Source of the DNA: Alphaproteobacteria bacterium | Lineage (GTDB): Bacteria; Pseudomonadota; Alphaproteobacteria; Reyranellales; Reyranellaceae | Assembly: GCA_019635875.1 (NCBI GenBank) | Contig: JAHBYP010000010.1 | Span: 103,779 to 167,778, forward strand | Direction: 5' to 3' | Length of the DNA: 64,000 bases | In this document: positions 25,445 to 34,142 of the stretch, piece after piece | How positions within the stretch are numbered: position 1 is the stretch's first letter | Layout: each line of letters opens with the position of its first letter | Notes under the pieces: generated by a model | What the model was told of the DNA's origin: nothing | Database searches by the model: none | What the model saw: only the letters and a program-made list of their open reading frames with translations | Position numbers and translations under genes: made by a program

Positions 25445-26344
25445 TCAGGCCTCCATCGACCGCAGCGTGGCGCTGATCCAGACATCGTTCTTCAGATTGC
25501 CGGGGCCGCCGCTGCGGCACAGTGCCTTGAAGTGCGCGTACTCGGCCGCCCAGGTCGGATCGTCCTGCACCAGCGTCACGGATTCCTCCGGCGGCCGGCC
25601 GGCCGGCAGCACGCGGCGGCGATGACGAAAAGTCGAGGGGCCCCATTTGCACAGGCTCTCGATATGGGCGCTGCCGTGTTCGGCCAGCACGTCGCAGGTG
25701 AAGTGGTTGCGCCAGCTCAGCATCGTCATCTCGAGCTGGATGGCGATGCTGCCGGCGCTGCTCAGCACGACATGGTCGGGGCTGCGGTTCTCGAAGCGGT
25801 TGGCCACGGTCAGCGAGAACGGCGCCTCGGGTGCGCCGAGCCAGAAATGGATGGTGTCGAGCAGGTGCGAGCCGAGATCGGCCAGCACGCCGCTGCCGGT
25901 GTCGCGCCAGGCCGAATCGCGCACCAGCCGCGCCGTGCCGTTGCCGTAGAACAGGCGTACCGAATAGAGGCGGCCCAGCGCGCCGCTGTCGACCAGCGCC
26001 TTCATGCGCACGAAATGCGGTTCGAAGCGATGGTTGTACGCAGTGTAGCAGACCGCGCCGGTGGCCGCGGCGGCGTCGATCACGCGTTCGATCGCAGCGC
26101 CGTCGCCGAGCACGGGCTTCTCGACCAGGAGGTGCTTGCCGCGTCGCGCGAGGTCGAACATCAGCGCCAGCTTCGGCCCGTCGGGAACGCAGAGCAGCGC
26201 CGCGTCGTAGGAGTCCGGCGGCACGTCGGCCAGGCTGCGATAGTCGGCGGGCTGCACCGGGTCGACCGTCGCCACGACGTCGGAGCCGGCGGCGGCCCGC
26301 CGCTTGGCACCCTGCACGCCCATGCCGACGACGACGACACGCAT
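25445..26344 (-). CDS. Gfo/Idh/MocA-family sugar oxidoreductase
   Basis: The 299-residue protein starts with VVVGMGVQGAKR (NAD(P)-binding GxGxxG), then GKHLLVEKPVLGD with the conserved Glu-Lys-Pro, and ends with an alpha/beta domain used for sugar binding. The family oxidises or reduces hydroxyl/keto groups of NDP-sugars, often at C3. Its place between a methyltransferase and a kinase/nucleotidyltransferase fits a tailoring step on the activated sugar. Confidence 0.9.
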   Translation of the reverse strand: MRVVVVGMGVQGAKRRAAAGSDVVATVDPVQPADYRSLADVPPDSYDAALLCVPDGPKLALMFDLARRGKHLLVEKPVLGDGAAIERVIDAAAATGAVCYTAYNHRFEPHFVRMKALVDSGALGRLYSVRLFYGNGTARLVRDSAWRDTGSGVLADLGSHLLDTIHFWLGAPEAPFSLTVANRFENRSPDHVVLSSAGSIAIQLEMTMLSWRNHFTCDVLAEHGSAHIESLCKWGPSTFRHRRRVLPAGRPPEESVTLVQDDPTWAAEYAHFKALCRSGGPGNLKNDVWISATLRSMEA

Positions 26345-26351
26345 GATCGCC

Positions 26352-27905
26352 TCAGATCTCCGCGCGGCTTTCCAGCGCCGCGAGCCTGGCCAGCACCGCG
26401 TCGGGCGTGACCGGGATGTTGCCGTCGTACTCGCACTCGATGGCGGCGGCGACCGAGCCGAGGATCGAAGCGATCACCGAATTGCCGCTGACCTTCAGCG
26501 CCAGGGTGGCGTAGGCGAGCAGCGCGTCGCCGGTGCCGACGGCGTCGGCGACCACGTCGACGAAGCTGTCGAGCACGAAGAACTGCGCGCGTTCGCTGGG
26601 CACCTCGACCTCGCCACGGAAGGTCATCAGCCCACGCGCGCCCAGCTTCAGCATCAGCACCTTGCATCCGGCCTCGCGGTAGAGCCTGGAGCCCAGCGGA
26701 CGCACCACCGAATCCTGGTCGGCCAGCGCGAAGCGCGCCTCCTTCTCGTTGGGTGTGATCAGGTCGAAATCCTTGAAGTCGAGAATGTTGCCCCAGCGGC
26801 TGGCGACCTGGCTGTCGCCGACGCGGAAGACGCCGGCGGGGATGGCCTCGATCAGCGCCGGGACAGTGCCGCGGTTGAAGATGCCATGGCGGAAATCGCT
26901 GAACACGATGGCGTCGGTGTTCAAGCCGCGGACCTGCTCGGCCATGCGCGCGAGCACGCGGTCGGAGATCGAGCGGTTGTCGAGCGTATCGACCTTCAGC
27001 AGGCGATAGCCGTCGGCGACGAAGGCGTTCTTGTTGGTCGTCGGCCGCGTGCGATCGACGATGGCCTTGACCGTGACGCCCGCCCGCTCGAGGTCCTCGA
27101 GCACGAAGTCCTTCAGTGGATCGTCGCCCAGCACGGTGGTGAAGGCGACCTCCGCGCCGGCAGCGCGCAGGTGCTTGGCGACGATGCCGGCGCCGCCGAC
27201 GAAGTCCGTCTTGCCGGCGTAGCGCACCGAGAAGGTCGGCGTCTTGGCGTTGGCGCCGATCAGCTCGGTGTGGGTCAGCGTATCGACGATGGTGTCGCCC
27301 ACGACATGGACCTTTGTGCCGACGGCATCCGCCAGGGTCCGGCGCAGATCGGCGAAGCCGACGCTCTCCGCGCGCATCAGAAGCGCCAGCTTCTCGACCG
27401 AAAGGTCGGGCAGCTTGCTCTCGATGATCGCCGAGGAGGAGAACACCACGTCGCCCGGCGTGAAGATGATCTCGCCGCCGTAGCTCTCGACGCTGTCCTT
27501 CTCCTCCTGCGTCCTGGGCGGCAAGGGGCCCGAGCCGTACTCGTAGCCCTTGACGAAGAAATCGGGCTGGATCAGGCGGATGTTCTCAATCGGCGTGGCG
27601 TTGCGGTCGATCACCACGTGGTCGACCATCTCCAGCGCGGCGAGGTTCATGGCGCGCAGTCCCTCGGGCACGTGCGGCCGGTAATTGGCCTTCAGGATGT
27701 GCTCGTCGCAGGTCACGCTGACCACCAGCACGTCGCCCTTCTCGCGCGCGTAGAGCAGGTGGCGGATATGGCCGGGATGCACGATGTCGAACGTGCCATG
27801 GCACATCACCACGCGCTTCTTGCGCGGGAACGCGCCCACGACCTTCGCCAGCTCCTGGGCGGTGCGGATCTTGCGGTTGAATGCGCCTTCCAGCAGCGTC
27901 TTCAT
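26352..27905 (-). CDS. Fused sugar nucleotidyltransferase-PfkB kinase (HldE-like, reversed domain order)
   Basis: The 517-residue bifunctional protein has an N-terminal cytidylyltransferase-type domain, CHGTFDIVHPGHIRHL with the HPGH nucleotide site at 43-46, and a later SSSAIIE loop. From about residue 190 it has a PfkB/ribokinase-type kinase (VVGDTIVD, FVGGAGIVAKHL, and DAVGTGD at 454-460 with catalytic Asp460). E. coli HldE has the same two activities in the opposite order. It should phosphorylate a heptose phosphate at C1 and then transfer a nucleotidyl group. The start at 27905 overlaps the upstream epimerase stop (ATGA) with GAAG upstream. Confidence 0.9.
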   Translation of the reverse strand: MKTLLEGAFNRKIRTAQELAKVVGAFPRKKRVVMCHGTFDIVHPGHIRHLLYAREKGDVLVVSVTCDEHILKANYRPHVPEGLRAMNLAALEMVDHVVIDRNATPIENIRLIQPDFFVKGYEYGSGPLPPRTQEEKDSVESYGGEIIFTPGDVVFSSSAIIESKLPDLSVEKLALLMRAESVGFADLRRTLADAVGTKVHVVGDTIVDTLTHTELIGANAKTPTFSVRYAGKTDFVGGAGIVAKHLRAAGAEVAFTTVLGDDPLKDFVLEDLERAGVTVKAIVDRTRPTTNKNAFVADGYRLLKVDTLDNRSISDRVLARMAEQVRGLNTDAIVFSDFRHGIFNRGTVPALIEAIPAGVFRVGDSQVASRWGNILDFKDFDLITPNEKEARFALADQDSVVRPLGSRLYREAGCKVLMLKLGARGLMTFRGEVEVPSERAQFFVLDSFVDVVADAVGTGDALLAYATLALKVSGNSVIASILGSVAAAIECEYDGNIPVTPDAVLARLAALESRAEI

Positions 27906-28903
27906 GTCTTCGCCATGTAGCGGTGCCACGATTGCGTGGCGGCTTCGATCGAGGCCGGATCCCACAGCGGCGCCTCGCGCCAGTACTCGATCTCGGCGAG
28001 GATGCGCGACACGCCGTCCTCGAAGCTGACCTTCGGCGCCCAGCCGAGCTCCTGGCTGATGCGCGAGATGTCGGCCCAGGTGCAGTCGGGCTCGCCGGGG
28101 CGCTTGGGGATGTGCACCGTCCCGCCGCCCAGCAGCTCGACCAGGCGGTTCACCGATTGCGGCCTGCCGGCGCCGAGGTTCCAGTAGCGGCCGGCGAATT
28201 CCGACTCGGCGGCGGCCACGAAGGCCGCGGCGACGTCGGTGACGTAGAGGAAGTCGCGCCGCTGCGTGCCGTCGCCCACCACGGTGAACGGCCTGCCGGC
28301 CAGCTTCTGCTTGAGAAAGACGCCGAATACCGCGCCGTAGGCGCCCGAGGTGCGCGAGCGCGTGCCATAGGCGTTGAAGATGCGGATGGCGTTGAACGGC
28401 AGGCCGTAGACCTTGTGCCAGTGGAAGCCGGCCTGCTCGCCCATCCACTTCGACAGCGCGTAGGGATACTTGGCGTCGATCGGATGATCCTCGCGCGTCG
28501 GCACGGCGGCCAGGCCGTAGCACGACGACGAGGCGGCGTAGACGAACTTCGCCACGCCGGCGTGCCGCGCCGCCTCGAGCACGCGCACCGTGCCCTGGAC
28601 GTTGACGTCCATGTACTCGGCCGGCGCCTCGATCGAGGGCACGATGTCGCCGATGCCGGCGAAATGCAGCACATAGCGCGCGCCCGCGAACAGCGCGTCG
28701 TCGGGCGCCACGCCGCGGATGTCGCGGACCTCGACGACGACGTCGGGACTGGCCGCGTGCTGCTCGAGGTTGCGCTCGCGCCCGCCGTAGAGGTTGTCGA
28801 TCACGTGCACCCGGAAACCGCGCGCGACCAAGAGGTCGACGGCGTGGCTGCCGATGAAGCCGGCGCCGCCGGTGACGACCGCGAGCGGCCTGGCCGCGCT
28901 CAC
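27902..28903 (-). CDS. NAD-dependent epimerase (GalE/WbpP-like SDR)
   Basis: The 333-residue extended SDR has VVTGGAGFIGSHAV, VYAASSSCYG with the catalytic Ser, YALSKWMGE carrying YxxxK, and a GTQRRDFLYVTDV substrate loop. It most resembles UDP-glucose/GlcNAc 4-epimerases. The GTG start overlaps the stop of the preceding epimerase (GTGA), and its stop overlaps the kinase-fusion start. It probably epimerises an NDP-sugar intermediate in this cluster. Confidence 0.9.
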   Translation of the reverse strand: MSAARPLAVVTGGAGFIGSHAVDLLVARGFRVHVIDNLYGGRERNLEQHAASPDVVVEVRDIRGVAPDDALFAGARYVLHFAGIGDIVPSIEAPAEYMDVNVQGTVRVLEAARHAGVAKFVYAASSSCYGLAAVPTREDHPIDAKYPYALSKWMGEQAGFHWHKVYGLPFNAIRIFNAYGTRSRTSGAYGAVFGVFLKQKLAGRPFTVVGDGTQRRDFLYVTDVAAAFVAAAESEFAGRYWNLGAGRPQSVNRLVELLGGGTVHIPKRPGEPDCTWADISRISQELGWAPKVSFEDGVSRILAEIEYWREAPLWDPASIEAATQSWHRYMAKT

Positions 28904-29910
28904 GCGGCGTTCCGCTGCTTGATGGTGCGCACGTTGATGTAGCCGGGATCGTCCATGCTGCCGGGCAGCTTGCCGGCGGCGAAGGCGCGGCAGAGGTCGC
29001 GCACCGCGTCCTCGATGTTGCGCCTGGGCGTGAAGCCCAGCACCCGCCCGACCTTGTCGGAGTTGATGTGGTAGGAGCGGTTGTCGTTGGTCTCGGTGCG
29101 CTCGATGGCGATCGGCGCGCGTTCTGGCATCTCCTGCTCGACCACCTTCTTCACCATCAGGGCGATGTCCATCACCGTGTGGTTCTCGTAGCCGATGTTG
29201 AAGGTCTCGCCGGCGATCCTGTCGGCCGGCGCGCGCAGCATCACCAGATAGGCGTCGACCATGTCCTCGATGTGCAGGTTGGGCCGCTTCTGCGCGCCGC
29301 CGAACACGGTGATCTTGCCGCGGTTGACCGCGTGGTTGGTCAGGATGTTCACCGTCAGATCCAGCCGGCAGCGCGGGCTGTAGCCGCACAGCGTCGCCGG
29401 CCGGATGGTGACGCAGGTGAAGCCCGGCCCCTGGTGCTTCCACAGCAGCGGCTCGCACAGGCCCTTGTACTTGTTGTAGAGCGTCAGCGGCACCAGCGGA
29501 TGGTCTTCGGTGACCTCCGGTGCGTCCGACACGCCGTAGACCGAACTCGACGAGGCGTAGATGAAGCGCTTCACGCCGGCCTGCTTCGACGCCAGCACCA
29601 GCGGCTCGAAGCAATCGTAGTTGATGCTGGTCGACAGCTTCTCGTCGAGCTCGAAGCTCGGGTCGTTGGAGATGCAGGCCATGTGGATGACCGTGTCGCA
29701 GCCGGAAACCGCCGTCTCGAAGGTCGTGGCGTCGCGGATGTCGGCGTCGAAGGTCGTGAGGTGCGGCTGGGCCGCGATCCTGTTGCCGAACAGCATGGAA
29801 TCGTAGAGCACGACCTCGTAGCCCTCGGCGATCAGGCGCGGCACGAGGACATGGCCGACATAGCCCGCACCGCCGGTGACGAGGACGCGTTCACGCTTGG
29901 CTTCGCTCAT
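28900..29910 (-). CDS. NAD-dependent epimerase/dehydratase (SDR)
   Basis: The 336-residue protein has VLVTGGAGYVGHVL, the HMACISNDPSFE segment seen in a subgroup of surface-sugar SDR enzymes, YASSSSVYG, and YNKYK for the catalytic Tyr-Lys pair. RPATLCGYSPR and FGGAQKRPNLHIED follow. The subgroup occurs in lipopolysaccharide and capsule clusters and its reaction is often unassigned. It overlaps the phosphatase gene (ATGA) upstream and the next epimerase downstream. Confidence 0.88.
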   Translation of the reverse strand: MSEAKRERVLVTGGAGYVGHVLVPRLIAEGYEVVLYDSMLFGNRIAAQPHLTTFDADIRDATTFETAVSGCDTVIHMACISNDPSFELDEKLSTSINYDCFEPLVLASKQAGVKRFIYASSSSVYGVSDAPEVTEDHPLVPLTLYNKYKGLCEPLLWKHQGPGFTCVTIRPATLCGYSPRCRLDLTVNILTNHAVNRGKITVFGGAQKRPNLHIEDMVDAYLVMLRAPADRIAGETFNIGYENHTVMDIALMVKKVVEQEMPERAPIAIERTETNDNRSYHINSDKVGRVLGFTPRRNIEDAVRDLCRAFAAGKLPGSMDDPGYINVRTIKQRNAA

Positions 29911-30452
29911 GGATTCTTTCCACACGGTGTCGAAGAGGAGTCTAGCAACTGGGCGACGGCGTCGGCGAGGTCCGTCGCCACCAGGTCGGGGGTGTGGCGC
30001 AGCGATTCGGCATAGCCGCGATCGATGAAGATAGTGCGGCATCCGGCGTTGCGGCCGGCGCCGATGTCGCGCCAACGGTCTCCGATCATCACGCTCGCCG
30101 CCAGGTCGATCTTCCAGTCCCGCGCCGCGTCCAGCAGCATGCCGGGATTGGGCTTGTAGCAGGGACACTCGTCGACGCAAGTGCAGACCCGGATATCGTC
30201 CACCGGCACGGCCTCGCGCAGCCGCGCATGCATGGCCTCGAGCGTCTCGCGCCCCAGCAGGCCCTCGCCGACATCCTTCTGGTTGGTTGCGACAATCACA
30301 AGGAAGCCGGCATCCCTCAGCCGGCGCACCGCGGCCGACGCCTCGGGCAGGACGACGAAATCCTCGAGCCTGCGCGGCGCGTAGGGACGTCCGTCGCGGA
30401 CGATCGCCTGGTTCAGCACCCCATCGCGGTCGAGGAAGGCGGCACGGGCCAT
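29907..30452 (-). CDS. HAD-IIIA phosphatase (GmhB-like heptose bisphosphatase)
   Basis: The 181-residue protein has the HAD nucleophile motif FLDRDGVLN (Asp8, Asp10), VIVATNQKDV as motif II, and KPNPGMLL with MIGDRWRDI as motifs III and IV. Between them CTCVDECPCYKP gives four cysteines in the place of the GmhB zinc site. GmhB removes the C7 phosphate of heptose 1,7-bisphosphate. It heads the leftward operon, and with the SIS isomerase and kinase fusion it supplies the steps of an activated-heptose pathway. Confidence 0.9.
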   Translation of the reverse strand: MARAAFLDRDGVLNQAIVRDGRPYAPRRLEDFVVLPEASAAVRRLRDAGFLVIVATNQKDVGEGLLGRETLEAMHARLREAVPVDDIRVCTCVDECPCYKPNPGMLLDAARDWKIDLAASVMIGDRWRDIGAGRNAGCRTIFIDRGYAESLRHTPDLVATDLADAVAQLLDSSSTPCGKNP

Positions 30453-30520
30453 GGCGAAAGCCTGTACCGTGGCCGCCGCGACGAGTCCATGATCCGGGCC
30501 AGATCGGGAGAGAGGAACCC

Positions 30521-31456
30521 ATGGCGAAACTGGGATATCTGCTGCCGACCCGCGAGCGGGTCATGGAGGGCCAGGACGAGACCGGCTCGCTGCTGGTCCT
30601 GGCCGAGCGGGCCGAGCGGCTGGGCTTCGACTCGCTGTGGGTCGGCGACTCGCTGCTGGCGCGGCCCCGCCACGACCCGTTGACACTGCTGGCCGCCGTC
30701 GCAGCGCGCACGCGCAAGCCCGAGCTGGGCACCGCCGTGCTGCTGCCGGCCCTGCGCAATCCGGTCGTGCTGGCGCAGCAGGTCGCCACCCTCGATCGTA
30801 TCGCCGAGGGCCGGCTGATCCTGGGCATCGGCATCGCCAGCGACGTACCCAACATTCGCGCCGAGTTCGTGGCCGCCGGCGTGCCGTTCGAAAAGCGTGT
30901 CGGGCGCATGGTCGAGGGCATCGCGCTGGCCAAGGCCCTGTGGAGCGGCAAGCCGGTCACCTGGGAAGGCCGCTGGTCGATGAAGGACAGCGTGCTGGGG
31001 CCGACGCCGCACCGGCCCGGCGGTCCGCCGATCTGGCTGCCCGGCTCGGTCGCCGCTGCGCGGCAGCGCTGCGGGCGGCTCTACGACGGCTGGTTCCCCA
31101 ACGGCCCGGAACCGCACGAATACGGCCCCCAATGGGCCGAGGTGAAGGACGCCGCCAGGGCGGCCGGCCGCGACCCGGCGAGCCTCGCCGCCGCGATCTA
31201 CGTCACCCTGGCGGTCGACGATGACGCCGCGCGCGCCAACGCGCGAATGGACGCCTACCTGGAGCAGTACTACGGCATGGCGGCGGCGATCATGCGCAAG
31301 CGCCAGAGCTGCTTCGCCGGTTCGGCCGCCGGTGCCGCCGCCTGGCTGAAGGGCTTCGCCGATGCCGGTGCCACGCATCTCGTGGTGCGCTTCGCCGGCG
31401 ACCATGAACGGCATCTCGACATCGTCACCGCTCTGCGCCAATCCCTGAAGTGGTAG
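30521..31456 (+). CDS. LLM-class flavin-dependent oxidoreductase
   Basis: The 311-residue luciferase-like monooxygenase starts with KLGYLLPTRE at an ATG after GGGAGAGAGGAACCC. It has ERLGFDSLWVGDSLL, the LGTAVLLPALRNPVVLAQQVATLD core strand and LILGIGIASD, all standard for F420/FMN-dependent LLM enzymes. It is divergent from the phosphatase gene. The substrate is unknown, and nothing in the neighbourhood suggests one. Confidence 0.9.
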   Translation: MAKLGYLLPTRERVMEGQDETGSLLVLAERAERLGFDSLWVGDSLLARPRHDPLTLLAAVAARTRKPELGTAVLLPALRNPVVLAQQVATLDRIAEGRLILGIGIASDVPNIRAEFVAAGVPFEKRVGRMVEGIALAKALWSGKPVTWEGRWSMKDSVLGPTPHRPGGPPIWLPGSVAAARQRCGRLYDGWFPNGPEPHEYGPQWAEVKDAARAAGRDPASLAAAIYVTLAVDDDAARANARMDAYLEQYYGMAAAIMRKRQSCFAGSAAGAAAWLKGFADAGATHLVVRFAGDHERHLDIVTALRQSLKW

Positions 31457-31476
31457 GAGTTCGACGCATGTTCTCT

Positions 31477-31504
31477 CGACACATGCATATTTGGCATTGT
31501 GTCG
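31477..31504. promoter_or_regulatory. Dyad just upstream of a TATAAT box (possible operator/promoter)
   Basis: Inverted repeat with 7-base arms CGACACA and TGTGTCG separated by 14 bases. Four bases further on is TATAAT (31508-31513), a perfect -10 box, but no good -35 hexamer lies at normal spacing. A second dyad (GCTCAA/TTGAGC, 31524-31542) follows. The site lies upstream of the hybrid kinase gene at 31681, which it may control. Confidence 0.35.
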
Positions 31505-31680
31505 GGCTATAATGCGAGCATATGCTCAATCGATCGTTGAGCGGGGATAACCGTTCTGATTTGCAGAAGTAATGAAACTTGTGTCGCCACGTTGGCAGCT
31601 ACCTGACAATTGTTACCGCATATTCCGATCCCCCTCTGAGGCTTTGAAGAATCTGTCCGGGCGACGCCAGGGGACGTCAC

Positions 31681-33564
31681 ATGGGCGATTGGTCGATCGC
31701 CGAACGTCAGGCACCGGCCTCCACAATGGAGGTTGGAGTCACCACCATCATCGATGCGATCGACGAGGGTGTCGTCGCGGTCGATCGGGCGTGGTGCGTC
31801 CAATATCTCAACAGCGCGGCGGCCTACCTGCTCGGGCTCGATGCGCCGGCGCTGCTCGGCCAGCCGCTGCTGCACGTCCTGGGATTGACCAGCGAGGCGC
31901 TGCTCGCGCCTGAAGGGCATAGCGCGGGCTTCAGCCTGTGCTGCGCGCGGCCCGGCGCCTGGCTGGAACTGCGCAGCCATGTCCACGCCAAGGGCGGGCT
32001 GGTGTTCCTGCGCGACGTGTCGCTCGACCGCGACGCGCACCTCGCCGGCCTGGCCGAGGCGCGTGCCCGAGAGGCCCGGCGCTCGGTCAACGAGGGCCTG
32101 TTCGCCACCTCGCTCGACCTGATCCTGGTGGCCAACAGCCAGGGCGACCTGATCCGCATCAGCCCCAGCAGCAGGGCGATCCTGGGCTACGGCCCGGAAG
32201 AGATGGCCGGCCGCAGCGCGATCCATTTCATCCACCCCGACGATCTCGAAGCTACCCGTGCGGAAATGCGCGCCGCGCGCCGCGGCCGCGTCATGCGCCA
32301 GTTCGACTGTCGCTATATGCACAAGGACGGTCGGGCGGTGTCGCTGCACTGGACCGGCGTCTGGTCGGCCGTCGATGCCCAGCACTTCTTCATCGGCCGC
32401 GACCTGACCGAGCGGCTGGCGGCTGAGGAGCGCGTGCAGCGCTCGCAACGGCTCGAGGCGATCGGCCAGCTTACCGGCGGCATCGCGCACGACTTCAACA
32501 ATCTGCTCGGCCTGGTGATCAGCAGCCTGGAGCTGCTGCTCGATCGCACCGATCTCGCCGAGGACACGATGGAGCACGCCGCCGCCGCGCTGCACGGCGC
32601 GCAGCGCGGCGCCGACCTGGTGCGCGGCCTGCTCGCCTTCGCCCGCCAGCAGCCGCTCGAGCCGCGCACCGTCGACGCCAACGCCCTGCTGGGCAACACC
32701 GCGCGCCTGCTCGGCCGCATGCTGGGCGGCAACATCGTCGTCGAGTTCGACGGCGCGGCCGATCTGTGGCCGGTGCATATCGACGCGCCCAATCTCGAAT
32801 CGGCGATCGTCAATCTCGCGGTCAACGCGCGCGACGCGATGCCGGACGGCGGACGGCTCACCCTGTCGACGCGCAACGCGACGCTGGGGCAGGGCGATCA
32901 GCACGACATGCCGGGCTTCGCGCCGGGCGACTACGTCGCGGTGACGGCGACCGACACCGGTGCCGGCATCCCGCCGGAAGTCATGGGCCGCATCTTCGAT
33001 CCGTTCTTCACCACCAAGGAGCCGGGCAGGGGCACCGGGCTCGGGCTCAGCATGGTGTTCGGCTTCGTCAAGCAATCGGGCGGTCACATCCATGTCGACA
33101 GTGTCGTCGGCAGGGGCACCAGCGTGCGGCTCTATCTGCCGCGCGCGGTCGTTGAGGACAGCGCCGACGAGCAGGCGGCGGCCGCGGCGCAATCGACGCC
33201 CGCGGCGCGCGAGCGCATCCTGGTGGTCGAGGACAACGCCGCCGTGCGCCAGATCGTGCTCGTCCAGCTGCGCAAGCTGGGCTACGCCACGATGGAGGCC
33301 GACCGGGCCAGCGCCGCGCTGGCGCTGCTCGACGCCGGCGAGCCGTTCGACCTGCTGTTCACCGACCTCGCCATGCCCGGCGGCATCAGCGGCCAGGCGC
33401 TGGCGCGTGAGGCCCTGTCGCGCCGCGGCGATCTCAAGGTGCTGTTCACGTCAGGCCTGCCCGGCACGCTGGCCGGCGTCGAGGGTGGCGCCGACGCGAT
33501 CCTCGCCAAGCCCTATCGGATCGACACGCTGGCGCGCAAGATCCGCCAGGTCCTCGATTCGTAG
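31681..33564 (+). CDS. PAS-domain hybrid histidine kinase
   Basis: The 627-residue cytosolic protein has a PAS domain at about 15-115, a second PAS at about 140-245 (LVANSQGDLIRISPSSR), a HisKA dimerisation domain with His270 (TGGIAHDFNNLLG), and a HATPase domain (NLAVNARDAMPDGG, DTGAGIP, GTGLGLSMV). A C-terminal receiver from about 511 has phospho-acceptor Asp562 (FTDLAMPGG) and Lys610. The AHDFNN H-box is the HWE-unrelated type common in alphaproteobacterial hybrid kinases. No membrane helix is seen. The signal is unknown; it stands alone, with AGGGGA before the start. Confidence 0.93.
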   Translation: MGDWSIAERQAPASTMEVGVTTIIDAIDEGVVAVDRAWCVQYLNSAAAYLLGLDAPALLGQPLLHVLGLTSEALLAPEGHSAGFSLCCARPGAWLELRSHVHAKGGLVFLRDVSLDRDAHLAGLAEARAREARRSVNEGLFATSLDLILVANSQGDLIRISPSSRAILGYGPEEMAGRSAIHFIHPDDLEATRAEMRAARRGRVMRQFDCRYMHKDGRAVSLHWTGVWSAVDAQHFFIGRDLTERLAAEERVQRSQRLEAIGQLTGGIAHDFNNLLGLVISSLELLLDRTDLAEDTMEHAAAALHGAQRGADLVRGLLAFARQQPLEPRTVDANALLGNTARLLGRMLGGNIVVEFDGAADLWPVHIDAPNLESAIVNLAVNARDAMPDGGRLTLSTRNATLGQGDQHDMPGFAPGDYVAVTATDTGAGIPPEVMGRIFDPFFTTKEPGRGTGLGLSMVFGFVKQSGGHIHVDSVVGRGTSVRLYLPRAVVEDSADEQAAAAAQSTPAARERILVVEDNAAVRQIVLVQLRKLGYATMEADRASAALALLDAGEPFDLLFTDLAMPGGISGQALAREALSRRGDLKVLFTSGLPGTLAGVEGGADAILAKPYRIDTLARKIRQVLDS

Positions 33565-33590
33565 AGGATCGAGCGGTTGGTCGGACGCTC

Positions 33591-33660
33591 CTGTCATCCC
33601 GAGCGCAGCGAGGGACCCAGGGAAGCGGCCTAGATCCCTCGCTGCGCGCGGGATGACAGG
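33591..33660. repeat. Palindromic repeat, family A (copy 1)
   Basis: About 70 bases form a long inverted repeat whose arms begin CTGTCATCCCGAGCGCAGCG, with a short non-matching centre. Three other copies in the window (34815, 50178, 54728) share the arms and differ in the loop. It lies 26 bases after the hybrid kinase stop and could also act as a hairpin that stabilises or ends the transcript; no T-run follows. Confidence 0.85.
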
Positions 33661-33765
33661 GTGAATCCGATGCTGCGCGCGTCGCGCTGGTATTTCGGCC
33701 AGCGGCGAAACGATCGCCGCGCCGTTCGGCGCATGACTTCGCCGTCAACCACAGCGGAGTTCGCC

Positions 33766-34095
33766 ATGCCTGCCCTCGACAATGCCAAGCCGCCGGTCTG
33801 CGGCACCGTCGCATTCACCATCACCTGGGAAGCCAAGCCCGGCGAGGTGGATGCTCTTCTCGACGTGCTCGACCGCATGACCGCGGCGGTCCGTGCCAAC
33901 GAGCCCGGCACCCTGCAGTTCCGCCCGCATCGCTCGCCGGACAACGACCACGTGTTCTTCCTCTACGAGCTCTTCGTCGACCAGGCGGCCTACGAGACGC
34001 ACCTCGCGACGCCGCACTTCCGGACGCTGATCCTCGACGAGGCGGTGCCGAAGCTGGCGCGGCGCGAGCGCGTCGCCTTCACGCCACTGGCGTAA
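33766..34095 (+). CDS. Small monooxygenase (ABM/quinol-monooxygenase-like)
   Basis: The 109-residue protein has the ferredoxin-like ABM fold pattern: VAFTITWEAKPGEVDALLDVL, ANEPGTLQFRPHRS, and FFLYELFVDQAAYETHLATPHF, with the conserved YE-x-H helix. The ATG at 33766 has GGAG seven bases upstream; the frame is open to 33661, so a longer form is possible but less likely. Members are cofactor-free monooxygenases or heme-degrading enzymes, or have no known role; the substrate cannot be inferred. Confidence 0.82.
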   Translation: MPALDNAKPPVCGTVAFTITWEAKPGEVDALLDVLDRMTAAVRANEPGTLQFRPHRSPDNDHVFFLYELFVDQAAYETHLATPHFRTLILDEAVPKLARRERVAFTPLA

Positions 34096-34142
34096 GCCGG
34101 CGCGTCGTGGCTTGATGTCCTCGCCGCGAGCGAGGACATCAG

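Noticed and set aside
26352..28523. A longer reading frame for the kinase fusion starting inside the epimerase gene.
   Set aside because: The upstream part reads out of frame through the epimerase. The ATG at 27905 has a ribosome-binding site, and the conserved domain starts about 30 residues later.
31507..33192. A 561-codon minus-strand frame opposite the hybrid kinase.
   Set aside because: Low-complexity, Arg/Gln/Ala-rich shadow of the kinase; no motif.
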